Origin: CAZVXI01 sp964631295
GTDB taxonomy: Bacteria; Planctomycetota; Phycisphaerae; Phycisphaerales; SM1A02
Assembly: GCA_964631295.1 (NCBI GenBank)
Contig: CAZVXI010000081.1
Location: forward strand, 1 to 13,393
Reading direction: 5' to 3'
Length of the DNA: 13,393 nt
The position numbers and the translations under genes were made by a program. The notes beneath the pieces were generated by a model. That model made no database searches and had not been told where the DNA came from. It saw only the letters and a program-made list of their open reading frames with translations. This document shows positions 1-6,972 of this stretch, piece by piece. Positions within the stretch are counted from its first letter, which is position 1; each line of letters begins with the position of its first letter.

Positions 1-188
1 TGCGCGTACGGAGGGCGCCACAATTCACTATTATAGACCTGATCGTATCGCGTTGCGGAACCTTGGGGCGCGCGTTCTCAGTCGGAATCGCGCGTAAAGA
101 TGGCAAACGCATGCGATTCGGGCCGATAACTCCTATTCCGGGCCTGCGTGGGGGCTGGGAACCCCGAATACTGATTGAAACAGAGGCG

Positions 189-3002
189 ATGATGAATATC
201 AGAACTCTGCAACGACCGCACAGCCCGCAAGTCGCACCTGCGTCCGGCCTGACCTCTCTGCTCCTGCTTGCCCTGTTTACCAGCGCGACGCTCGTCGCGT
301 GCATGCAGCGGACGACGACGTCGCGGTCTGTCACAATGGACGAGCCGACCGCAAGCAGCGGGGTGTTTTTGGATGAAGCAGACCCGCACAGGCTTTCCGA
401 GATGGCTGCAGCACTCGACGCCATACGAATCGGCCCTGAGGGTGCCACGAGTGAATCGGCAGCCCCAATGTTTTCTATCGATGAGCCCGATTCTGGCGCG
501 ACCGAATCCGCTGTTGCCGCCGGCATGGTGCAGGACGCCGCCGCCCCCACCGATGCCGTCGCGTTGATCTCGTTGCCGAAACTCAGCGATATCGAGATTC
601 GCGAGTTGATTGACTACCTTGCGTTGAAACTACAGGCCGATGCAGGGTACACGTCGAGCGCTGCAGTGGTGCGAGACATGCTTCCGCCGCCGCCGGAGCG
701 AGTTGCGTCCGAGCAGTTGGTGTCGCGCGAAGCTGACGGCAAAACGTTTGTTGTGCAGTTCGGGCATCGCCGGTTCATTTCCCAACCACCGCAGTTGTGG
801 GTGCAGGGGGTCGTGATTGATCGTGATGGCGCGATCACGACCAATCCTGATGTCGCGGACATCGGTGAACAGGTGACCGCTGCCATCACATCCATGAACG
901 AGATGCGCGGCGGGGTCACAGTGCACGACCTTGACTCCAAACTCATTCAACTGAGTTACACCGATGCATCGACTGCCGTCACGCTGCTCAAGGCGATGGG
1001 CATCAGTACATTCAACGATCCAGGCGGGATCCCAGCCGCGGTCGACTATAACCAACTGCCATATGTCATTGCGGTGCCGGATCCCGAGGCGGGCGCCATC
1101 GGCTTGGTCGGCAAAGCGACGACCGCGGGCGGGAAGTTCGGCCTGTCACTCACGCCCAATGTCGCATCAGAACTGCCGGGCCAGACGATTGCCACGCCAC
1201 TTACGCAGTTGCTCGTGTTGTATCACCCCACGCAGCCCGGTCAGTTCAGTCGTGTGCGACGCTTGCTTGATGAGCGGATCGATCGTCCGGCGAGGCAGAT
1301 CTTTGTCGAGGGGCTCGTGCTCGAAATCAGCGAAGAAGGCCTCGATGAACTGGGTATCGAGTGGGAGTTGGATGGTGCTTCGCTTGTGCTGAATGCCGGG
1401 ACGCTGAATCCCGAAGGGGTCGATGAGACTCTCGGTATCGTGTTCGATGATTTCCTCGACCCTTCATTCACGTGGTCCGGCAGGGCAACGCTGCGCGCGC
1501 TGATTCGTGAGGGGAAGGCTGAAGTCCTCTCGCGCCCGAGCGTGCTGACACTCAATAATCGGCAGGCGACGATTCGCGTCGGGACCGACATTCCGATTTC
1601 GACAAGCCAGGAAGGTCTCTCGGGCGTGACGAGCAAACTGAGTTTCGACTTCAGTTACCTCGCGACCGGGATCCTGTTGAATGTCCGGCCTCGCATCAGT
1701 GAGTCCGGCTCGGAAGTGAGCATGCTCATCGACACGATTGTCTCCGACACGGTGCGCGGGGCAGATCTTGAGATTCGATCAAACGATGGCGAACTTCTCG
1801 CTTCGGCCCCGACGATCTCCACGCGCCGCGTGCAAACCTACGCGCGCATTCGCAACAACACACCGTTCATCATCGGCGGGCTTGTATCCAGGGAAAAGAT
1901 ATTCACGCAGGAGAAGGTGCCACTGCTTGGTGATATCCCGTGGGTTGGCGCGCTATTTCGCTCTGAACGCAACAGATCGGAGAAGCGAGAAGTCATCATC
2001 GTGCTCACGCCGTATGTCCTTCCCGAATATCAGGAACGGCTCACGCGTTCGCTGCCCAAGGATGAAGATGCGTTCGACAGTTTCGGCAACGAGTTGTTCC
2101 GCGACTCGTACCGCATCCGCACGCGCGATGTGTTCGACCTCGCATTCCTGCGGGAGAACAAGCGTCTGTCGATTTATCGCGAGCTGGCAGCTAAAGCGAT
2201 TGCGCAAGACTTCACGCTCGAATATATTGAGCCATTCAGTGAGTTTGCAGACGGCCGGGTGCCCGGGGAGTCAATCCTGGTTGTCCGTATGATGTATGAA
2301 GTCATCAAGCGGCTTGATCTTGAGGATGTGATCGAAGTGCCGAACATCATCTACTTCGAGGACAAGCAGATCGGCGGGTACGATGTACGGTTCCTCGAAC
2401 AGGCGATGGCAGCAATCGGTGGCGGTGAGACCAACGAGAGTTTCTTCCAGTCAATCGAGGGCAAAGCGCTCGCCATGACATACTCGTTCGACCGCGTTTC
2501 CCTCGAAGCCGGGCGATTGGCGAGTGAACCGATCCCGACGGTCACGCTGGTGGAGTGCCCCGATCGAGAAACATGGGGCAATTTGCTCTGGGAGATGAAT
2601 CAGCCCGATGCCGGGGGAAATGGCCGATTCACAATCCTGATTCATGATGAATCTGATCTTGTCCGACTTCGTCGCGCGATCGCACTCAAGAAGATAATTC
2701 AACTCAACGGCGGCGAACCGGAACTCCGACTGCAGAACTTCAATGTCGGCAAGGTGCTGCTGATGCCGGATCTGAAACCGGCGCAGATACATGTGGCTGA
2801 TGCAGACGTTGCGCGGCTGTTCTTCGCGACAGAGCACTATTACGCAGCGATGATCAATCAGCTCGAGCAGTCGCTCAACGAACTCGATCGCGTTCTCCGC
2901 GCACCATCATTCCCGATCCCGGAACTGAAACATGAACTTGAAGCAACCGAGATCGACGAGGTCAATGGCGTGAACGAGGCGATATCGAATCAGGAAGACT
3001 GA
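189..3002 (+). CDS. Secretin (GspD/PilQ superfamily), probable lipoprotein, with long C-terminal tail
   Basis: This is an outer-membrane channel subunit of the secretin family, which forms the multimeric exit pore of type II secretion or type IV pilus machines. Counting from the ATG at 189 (937 aa), residues 1-38 form a signal sequence with a leucine-rich core ending in LVAC, a lipobox with Cys38 as the predicted lipidated residue. A secretin N-domain-like segment lies around residues 250-280 (SKLIQLSYTDASTAV). The secretin beta-domain spans about 369-610, from RQIFVEGLVLEI through RPSVLTLNNRQATIRVG to the diagnostic VPLLGDIPWVGALFRS at about 577 and REVIIVLTPYVLPE. Residues 611-937 form a tail I do not recognise. 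The frame is open back to 63, but the signal peptide and an AGAGG at 182-186 favour the tandem ATGs at 189/192. No other secretion gene is visible here, so the system it serves is unknown. Family assignment is firm; T2SS versus pilus is undecided. Confidence 0.9.
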   Translation: MMNIRTLQRPHSPQVAPASGLTSLLLLALFTSATLVACMQRTTTSRSVTMDEPTASSGVFLDEADPHRLSEMAAALDAIRIGPEGATSESAAPMFSIDEPDSGATESAVAAGMVQDAAAPTDAVALISLPKLSDIEIRELIDYLALKLQADAGYTSSAAVVRDMLPPPPERVASEQLVSREADGKTFVVQFGHRRFISQPPQLWVQGVVIDRDGAITTNPDVADIGEQVTAAITSMNEMRGGVTVHDLDSKLIQLSYTDASTAVTLLKAMGISTFNDPGGIPAAVDYNQLPYVIAVPDPEAGAIGLVGKATTAGGKFGLSLTPNVASELPGQTIATPLTQLLVLYHPTQPGQFSRVRRLLDERIDRPARQIFVEGLVLEISEEGLDELGIEWELDGASLVLNAGTLNPEGVDETLGIVFDDFLDPSFTWSGRATLRALIREGKAEVLSRPSVLTLNNRQATIRVGTDIPISTSQEGLSGVTSKLSFDFSYLATGILLNVRPRISESGSEVSMLIDTIVSDTVRGADLEIRSNDGELLASAPTISTRRVQTYARIRNNTPFIIGGLVSREKIFTQEKVPLLGDIPWVGALFRSERNRSEKREVIIVLTPYVLPEYQERLTRSLPKDEDAFDSFGNELFRDSYRIRTRDVFDLAFLRENKRLSIYRELAAKAIAQDFTLEYIEPFSEFADGRVPGESILVVRMMYEVIKRLDLEDVIEVPNIIYFEDKQIGGYDVRFLEQAMAAIGGGETNESFFQSIEGKALAMTYSFDRVSLEAGRLASEPIPTVTLVECPDRETWGNLLWEMNQPDAGGNGRFTILIHDESDLVRLRRAIALKKIIQLNGGEPELRLQNFNVGKVLLMPDLKPAQIHVADADVARLFFATEHYYAAMINQLEQSLNELDRVLRAPSFPIPELKHELEATEIDEVNGVNEAISNQED

Positions 3003-3040
3003 ACCGAGGACGATCACATTGGCATACATCGCTGATGAGG

Positions 3041-4312
3041 CTAGCTGCCGCCGACTGTGATTTTCTCAACCATGCCAGCGGCGATTTTCTGTTCGCCCGA
3101 GCCGAGTTCGCCGATCGGATCCGGTGGGATGATCTCGACGACTTTCTCGCCGAGCCTGGCCTCGCCGCGATTCACCTTCGCTTCAAATGCGCGGCATTCT
3201 TCCAGCAGGCGATCAAGAATCTCATCTTCAGGGACATTGGCGACGCGTTCACCCTGCACATAGATGATGCCACGACGATCACCTGCAAATACCGCCACAT
3301 CCGCACCTTCTGCTTCGCCGGGGCCATTCACAACGCAGCCCATCACGGCGACTTTGAGTGGCAGCTTGATTTCATTGGCGAGTTTGGCGCGCACTTCCTG
3401 AACGAGCGTGAACAGATCGACCTGAATTCTGCCACACGTCGGGCAGGCGATGAGTTCCGCGCCGATGCGTTCGCGCTTTCCAAGGCAATAGAGCATTTCC
3501 AGCCCGTCTTCAACCTCAAGGACCGGGTCGGATGCATAGCTGATGCGAATGGTGTCACCGATACCGTTGGCGAGCAGTGTGCCGAGCGCGACGACGGAGC
3601 GAATCGCACCGGTCTCCTTCGGGCCAGCATGCGTGACACCAAGATGCAGCGGATAGTCGAATCGCTGACTGATCTCGGTGTAGACATCAATCACGAGCGT
3701 CGGGTCCATCGATTTCGCGCTAATGACCACATCATGGAAATCGCGGGCTTCGAAGATGTCCATGTACTCTTCAAGCTTTGTGATCATGATTGCCAGCAGG
3801 TGGCCATGCTTGTGCTCGGAGAAGTACTTGCCGAGTTCCGCAAGCCGTGTCTGCTTGTCTCTGCGTTCGATGATCGAGCCCTCGTTCACGCCAACGCGAA
3901 TCGGAATGCCTGCATCCTTGCACGCATCGATGACAGCGTTGACCTGGTCACGATCAGAGATATTGCCCGGATTGAGCCGGATCTTGTGCACGCCCGCTTC
4001 AACGGCTTCGATGGCGCGCTTGTAGTGGAAATGCACATCCGCGACGATCGGCACGTTCACCTGCGGCAGGATCTCGCGCAGCGCGTCTGTGTCTTTGCGT
4101 TCCGGAACAGCGACGCGGACGACATCCGCACCAGCAGCGACCATCTTGTTGATCTCGGCGACGCAGGCATCGATGTCGTAGGTGTAGCCGGCTGTCATGG
4201 TTTGAACAGACACGGGGGCGGGCTCGGTGCCGTGCAGCCCGCCGCCGATCCGGACAATGCCGGTACGTTCATCGCCGAGCGAAACCTGCCGGGTTGGTCG
4301 TCGTGGATTCAT
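3041..4312 (-). CDS. ispG: IspG (GcpE), 4-hydroxy-3-methylbut-2-enyl diphosphate synthase
   Basis: This cytosolic [4Fe-4S] enzyme of the MEP isoprenoid pathway reductively converts 2-C-methyl-D-erythritol 2,4-cyclodiphosphate to HMBPP. The 423-aa product fits the family length. The N-terminal TIM-barrel region shows VQTMT, GADVVRVAVPE, PIVADVHFHYKRAIEA and IRLNPGNI. The C-terminal region holds the cluster ligands: Cys290 and Cys293 in CPTCGR, Cys326 in MGCVVNGPGE, and the conserved Glu333. The frame continues upstream to an ATG at 4351, but family similarity begins near RRPTRQVSLG, so I place the start at 4312 (MNPRRP). Neither start has a clear Shine-Dalgarno sequence. The gene converges on the secretin gene, with a 38-bp gap and no evident terminator. 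It lies 55 bp downstream of a co-directional TetR gene, with a dyad symmetry element in the gap, so control by that regulator is plausible but inferred. Confidence 0.95.
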   Translation of the reverse strand: MNPRRPTRQVSLGDERTGIVRIGGGLHGTEPAPVSVQTMTAGYTYDIDACVAEINKMVAAGADVVRVAVPERKDTDALREILPQVNVPIVADVHFHYKRAIEAVEAGVHKIRLNPGNISDRDQVNAVIDACKDAGIPIRVGVNEGSIIERRDKQTRLAELGKYFSEHKHGHLLAIMITKLEEYMDIFEARDFHDVVISAKSMDPTLVIDVYTEISQRFDYPLHLGVTHAGPKETGAIRSVVALGTLLANGIGDTIRISYASDPVLEVEDGLEMLYCLGKRERIGAELIACPTCGRIQVDLFTLVQEVRAKLANEIKLPLKVAVMGCVVNGPGEAEGADVAVFAGDRRGIIYVQGERVANVPEDEILDRLLEECRAFEAKVNRGEARLGEKVVEIIPPDPIGELGSGEQKIAAGMVEKITVGGS

Positions 4313-4350
4313 GGCATGATTGTAGTGGTCGTATCCCCGCAGAACACGCA

Positions 4351-4367
4351 TTGATCGTGGCGATCAA
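4351..4367. promoter_or_regulatory. Perfect inverted repeat between tetR and ispG (possible operator)
   Basis: TTGATCGTGGCGATCAA is a perfect dyad with 7-bp arms and a 3-bp centre. It ends directly before the TetR stop codon (4368-4370) and overlaps the upstream alternative ATG of ispG by one base. Its size suits a TetR-family operator controlling ispG. As RNA it would form only a short hairpin with no T-run, so a terminator is unlikely. Chance occurrence cannot be excluded. Confidence 0.35.
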
Positions 4368-4970
4368 TCACACGCCGGTCATGTGGCGCAGCAGAATGTC
4401 GCGCGTCTGCTCGGCTGAGGCGTGCTTCGCCTGCCCGGCAACGCCAAGCTGCGAGACCATGCCGAACCCGACTGCGATGTGCATCATCATCCACGCTTGT
4501 GTGGCCGATGGCTCATCCGACCGGACGACGCCCGCACTTTGCAAATCGTCAAGTTCCCGCGCGAGGAATCGGTGCAGCCGCTCGAAATGCCTGCGGATCG
4601 CTCGACGAATGTCCGGTTCGGCGCCTGCCTGTGTCATCGCCTGGAAGATCACGCGATACACGCCACGGCCGCGCTCGTGCGTCGCCGGGTTCCCCGCAAG
4701 CAATACGTCAAGGCGCTTCTCGGGCGATACACAGGATGCAAGTGCCTGCTTCCATGCCGTGATGACCATCGCACCGACCTCATCGATGAGCGTCACGAAC
4801 AGGTCAAGTTTGTTGGCGAAGTGCCGGTAGAGAATCGGCTCGGTCACGCCGGCCGCGCCGGCAAGCTCGGCTGTGGTGGTGCCGTGATAGCCGCGCTCCG
4901 CGAAGAGGGTGGCGGCCACCTCCAGCAACTGCCGCCTGCGATCCTCTGCCTTCATGCGTTGCTGCATCAT
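4368..4970 (-). CDS. TetR/AcrR-family transcriptional regulator
   Basis: This 200-aa one-component regulator has an N-terminal helix-turn-helix and a divergent ligand-binding C-terminal half. The TetR signature is clear: RRRQLLEVAATLFAERGYHG at residues 11-30, then TTTAELAGAAGVTEPILYRH at 31-50 and FANK at 51-54. The remainder is helical and probably forms the effector pocket and dimer interface; its ligand cannot be read from the sequence. Two tandem ATGs open the gene without a Shine-Dalgarno sequence. A -10-like TAATAT ends 6 nt before the first ATG, so the transcript may be leaderless. TetR genes usually regulate themselves and a neighbour. The neighbours here are ispG, co-directional downstream, and the small accessory operon, divergent upstream. 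A palindrome at 5008-5017 and the 4351-4367 dyad are candidate binding sites. Family assignment is secure; target and ligand are unknown. Confidence 0.9.
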   Translation of the reverse strand: MMQQRMKAEDRRRQLLEVAATLFAERGYHGTTTAELAGAAGVTEPILYRHFANKLDLFVTLIDEVGAMVITAWKQALASCVSPEKRLDVLLAGNPATHERGRGVYRVIFQAMTQAGAEPDIRRAIRRHFERLHRFLARELDDLQSAGVVRSDEPSATQAWMMMHIAVGFGMVSQLGVAGQAKHASAEQTRDILLRHMTGV

Positions 4971-4976
4971 GTGCAG

Positions 4977-4982
4977 ATATTA
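4977..4982 (-). promoter_or_regulatory. Candidate -10 element of the TetR gene (leaderless layout)
   Basis: On the minus strand TAATAT is followed by 6 nt and then the TetR ATG. With normal -10 to start spacing, transcription would begin at the A of that ATG. No good -35 hexamer is seen at 16-18 bp, so support rests on the -10 alone. Confidence 0.35.
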
Positions 4983-5007
4983 GCATGAGCTAGGTTGCAG
5001 TTCGATG

Positions 5008-5017
5008 GCTCATGAGC
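5008..5017. promoter_or_regulatory. Palindrome GCTCATGAGC with a repeated half-site (possible TetR operator)
   Basis: GCTCATGAGC is a perfect 10-bp palindrome lying 38-47 bp upstream of the TetR start codon. The octamer CATGAGCT occurs here (5011-5018) and again at 4984-4991, next to the candidate -10 element; the two copies are 27 bp apart. Placement in the divergent region suits autoregulation. No experimental or comparative support is available. Confidence 0.3.
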
Positions 5018-5072
5018 TTCGATGCGCGCATTCCTGATCCAACGGCGAATGCGCAGGCAATCAGCACACAGA

Positions 5073-5101
5073 TTGCGATCTGCTGTTCAGGCATGTATAC
5101 T
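5073..5101 (+). promoter_or_regulatory. Sigma70-type promoter for the accessory operon
   Basis: TTGCGA (5073-5078), a 17-bp spacer and TATACT (5096-5101) match 4/6 and 5/6 of the -35/-10 consensus at optimal spacing. Predicted transcription starts near 5108, just upstream of the GGAGG at 5113-5117 that serves the mini-ORF at 5125. I see no comparable promoter directly upstream of the 120-aa gene at 5265, so this one probably drives the whole 5125-6955 unit. Confidence 0.55.
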
Positions 5102-5124
5102 CGGTCCATAACGGAGGACCAGCC

Positions 5125-5178
5125 GTGCACAGCGTCGACCCATACCGCATACCGCATACCGCATACCGCATACCGTAA
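5125..5178 (+). CDS. 17-codon leader-like mini-ORF built on the heptamer repeat
   Basis: A GTG codon stands 7 nt after GGAGG (5113-5117), a near-ideal ribosome binding site placed a few bases after the predicted transcription start. The frame encodes MHSVDPYRIPHTAYRIP (GTG read as Met) and stops at TAA immediately after the last heptamer copy. Because the repeat unit is 7 nt, three units encode the seven-residue period YRIPHTA. A change of one copy would shift frame and extend the peptide to roughly 32-33 residues, ending at TGA at 5214-5216 (gain) or 5231-5233 (loss). The next gene starts 86 bp downstream. It could be a translated leader acting on downstream expression, a genuine small peptide, or a fortuitous frame. 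The promoter and ribosome binding site are seen directly; translation is inferred. Confidence 0.45.
   Translation: MHSVDPYRIPHTAYRIP
5141..5175 (+). repeat. Heptanucleotide tandem repeat, (CATACCG) x5
   Basis: Five perfect head-to-tail copies of CATACCG run without interruption and are followed by TAACG. Simple repeats whose unit is not a multiple of three are known slippage sites. Here the array lies between a good promoter and a secreted-protein operon, and within a mini-ORF with a strong ribosome binding site. Confidence 0.95.
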
Positions 5179-5264
5179 CGTGCGGGCCGCGGGGACCCCC
5201 GAAGGTAATCGTCTGAAATCACATTCGGTTTGAAGCTTTTGTCTTGACTAGTAGGAGTTATCCT

Positions 5265-5627
5265 ATGCTCACTCGATGTGTGTTCGTGATGATTTTCTCG
5301 GTGTTGATGGTTGGAACGTCTTCTCAGGCGGATGATTGCTACGTTCGTCAGGCCGTTGGCTTGTGCTGTAGCGAGTATACGCTGGATTGCGGTACATACA
5401 ACTGTACGGTGTTCTCGATAACGCGGAATGACACTGTTTACGATGCCGTCGTGAGTTCGCCGGGGTGGAACTCGATCCCCGATACCTACGCGTACTGCGT
5501 GGCTCGAATTCCACTGACTTGTCAGTATGGAATTGAATGGTGTTCGTTCTCACCAATGCCTCTGACGACCACGTGCGAAAGCAAGGCGAAGCCCACAGGG
5601 GCGAAAGACTGTGGAGTCAACCCATGA
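5265..5627 (+). CDS. Small secreted cysteine-rich protein, function unknown
   Basis: This gene encodes a 120-aa protein that I do not recognise. The ATG at 5265 is preceded by AGGAG (5253-5257, 7-nt spacing), which sets the start over the upstream in-frame ATG at 5244. Residues 1-22 are a clear Sec signal peptide with a hydrophobic core and cleavage predicted after SQA. The mature part (about 98 aa) contains ten cysteines at 25, 34, 35, 42, 47, 78, 86, 93, 104 and 116, an even number consistent with up to five disulfides in an extracytoplasmic protein. It has many aromatic, Thr and Ser residues and no transmembrane segment after the signal. The stop codon overlaps the start of the next gene (ATGA, 5624-5627), implying translational coupling and a shared role. 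Local GC is low: 28 of 60 bases in 5281-5340, against 41 of 60 in 10981-11040 in pgk. Confidence 0.8.
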   Translation: MLTRCVFVMIFSVLMVGTSSQADDCYVRQAVGLCCSEYTLDCGTYNCTVFSITRNDTVYDAVVSSPGWNSIPDTYAYCVARIPLTCQYGIEWCSFSPMPLTTTCESKAKPTGAKDCGVNP

Positions 5628-6955
5628 TGTGCCGGAGATGTGTGTTGCGAGCGATCGTGCTGCATGCGGCGTGTTCTTGTATCATGGCGTCTTCAATGAC
5701 TGTGCGGCAGGACGGTAATCTCGGAGAGGCCGACCGAGAGAAGGCATTTGTCACGGGTCCCTTTGGTGATCCTCAGGCAGGGGTTGCAGTGTTTCAGCTT
5801 CCCGTGCCCGCACGTGTCCTCGATGCAGACATCGAGTGGTTGTTTCAACCGCTCCTGCTCAGCGAGCCGCAAAAGGCAGTTCTCGCTCGACTTCATGACC
5901 GGTATCTCGACGAAGATGCGGCCCGGCGACGCGAGCTTCTCGCGCCGCTCTGGACAAGGTCGGCTGACATGGCACCGCATGTACGTGATCTTCTGACTGA
6001 CACGGATGTTGCCGGTGAGCTTGCGAGCATTGTTGAGGATACAAAGTTTGCGGTCAGTCGAATTATTGACCATGAGAGAATCGTGCTGATTGACATGCTC
6101 GATCCGATACTCAGCGACGAACAGCAAAAGCAGATCGAAGTTGTTCGAAACCGTCGACTACGGCAGGTGTACATGACGGTCGAGTCAATTCTGCCAGGTG
6201 CGACGGTTGATCTCGCTGAGATCATGGATGGTATTCCGGACCCGGCGTGGGCTGACAGGGAGGCGTTTCGCGAACTAATGCGCGTGTACGAGCGGACACT
6301 CACTGAGGCGCATCACAATCACTACGACGCCATGTTTGATTTACTTGGTCGCGGTAGTCTTGTTCGAGCCAGAGAGTGGAGTTCGACGCAATCCCAAGAT
6401 CAGTTTGAGGTGTTCGGGCGCCGCGTCCTACGGACACAACGGGCAATCATCGAGGCACATGAGTTGTTTCTTCCGATCCTGTGCCGGCACTTGTCACCGC
6501 CGACTTCGAAGCAACTACGAGTTGCATATCACAATCGGGCGCATCCACAGGTGTACCCGAACCCATATGATATGGAACAGGTTGTTGGTGAGATTCTGGC
6601 GATAGTCAGAGATGCGAAGGCAGCCGACGCGATCTTTAATGCCGGGACAATCGCCACTGAGGACATGAGAGAAATCAACGACCGGATGATTGCGGAAGTG
6701 GACAGGTTCCTTGGCACGTTCATTCGGACACAGGGTATGGGCCCAAAGTTCAAGCAGGAGCATGTCAGACGCCTGGACGCATTGCATCAGGAGCGGCGGG
6801 CATCTGCCGAGCGGGTTTCTGCGATCATCCTGGCAGCGGTGCCTGACGAGCGCAGCGGCCAAGTCAAGGAAGTTCTGGATGCGTTCATGCAACGAGCTGC
6901 TGCTGCCAAGCCGGATGATTCAGACGGCCTGAGGTACTGGCCCGCGAGGCGATAG
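5624..6955 (+). CDS. Exported, predominantly helical protein of unknown function
   Basis: This 443-aa protein matches no family I can name. The start at 5624 is chosen because its ATG overlaps the stop of the cysteine-rich gene (ATGA) and has GGAG at 5613-5616; the frame is open to 5537. The N-terminus (MMCRRCVLRAIVLHAACSC) looks like a signal peptide, perhaps with a weak lipobox (HAAC). The rest is charged and rich in Leu, Arg, Glu and Ala, with long predicted helices and no further membrane segment. Three segments begin with LSxxQ-like patterns reminiscent of the LTxxQ motif of periplasmic Spy/CpxP proteins: LSEPQKAVLARLHDRY at 79, LSDEQQKQIEVVRNRR at 163 and LSPPTSKQLRVAYHNR at 290. That resemblance is a hint only. 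The gene ends in a short GC-rich hairpin and converges on topA. Confidence 0.75.
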   Translation: MMCRRCVLRAIVLHAACSCIMASSMTVRQDGNLGEADREKAFVTGPFGDPQAGVAVFQLPVPARVLDADIEWLFQPLLLSEPQKAVLARLHDRYLDEDAARRRELLAPLWTRSADMAPHVRDLLTDTDVAGELASIVEDTKFAVSRIIDHERIVLIDMLDPILSDEQQKQIEVVRNRRLRQVYMTVESILPGATVDLAEIMDGIPDPAWADREAFRELMRVYERTLTEAHHNHYDAMFDLLGRGSLVRAREWSSTQSQDQFEVFGRRVLRTQRAIIEAHELFLPILCRHLSPPTSKQLRVAYHNRAHPQVYPNPYDMEQVVGEILAIVRDAKAADAIFNAGTIATEDMREINDRMIAEVDRFLGTFIRTQGMGPKFKQEHVRRLDALHQERRASAERVSAIILAAVPDERSGQVKEVLDAFMQRAAAAKPDDSDGLRYWPARR

Positions 6956-6960
6956 CGGGC
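6940..6960. other. GC stem-loop between convergent genes
   Basis: GCCCGC (6940-6945) and GCGGGC (6955-6960) form a perfect 6-bp stem over the stop codon at 6953-6955, with a 9-nt loop. No T-run follows on either strand, so it is at best a weak or Rho-assisted end for the upstream gene and for topA, whose stop lies 13 bp further on. Confidence 0.3.
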
Positions 6961-6972
6961 AACTGTAACAGG

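Noticed and set aside
63..188. A 42-codon N-terminal extension of the secretin
   Set aside because: It would place about 42 non-hydrophobic residues before a complete lipoprotein signal sequence. The ATGs at 189/192 follow an AGAGG and give a normal signal peptide.
60..188. Possible riboswitch (for example cyclic-di-GMP type) in the secretin leader, suggested by a GGCAAAC stretch
   Set aside because: The rest of the conserved core and the paired elements are absent, and only short, weak stems are found.
3035..4354. A 439-codon open frame on the + strand covering the whole of ispG
   Set aside because: It is the antisense shadow of a clear ispG gene. High GC at third codon positions removes stops from the opposite strand, and the translated product shows no recognisable domain.
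5141..5175. Short CRISPR-like array
   Set aside because: The units are 7 bp, contiguous and without spacers. It is a simple tandem repeat.
5012..5233. A 73-codon + strand frame spanning the heptamer repeat, starting at ATG 5012
   Set aside because: Its start lies in the GCTCATGAGC palindrome without a ribosome binding site and upstream of the predicted promoter, so it would not be on that transcript. The GTG frame at 5125 has far better signals.
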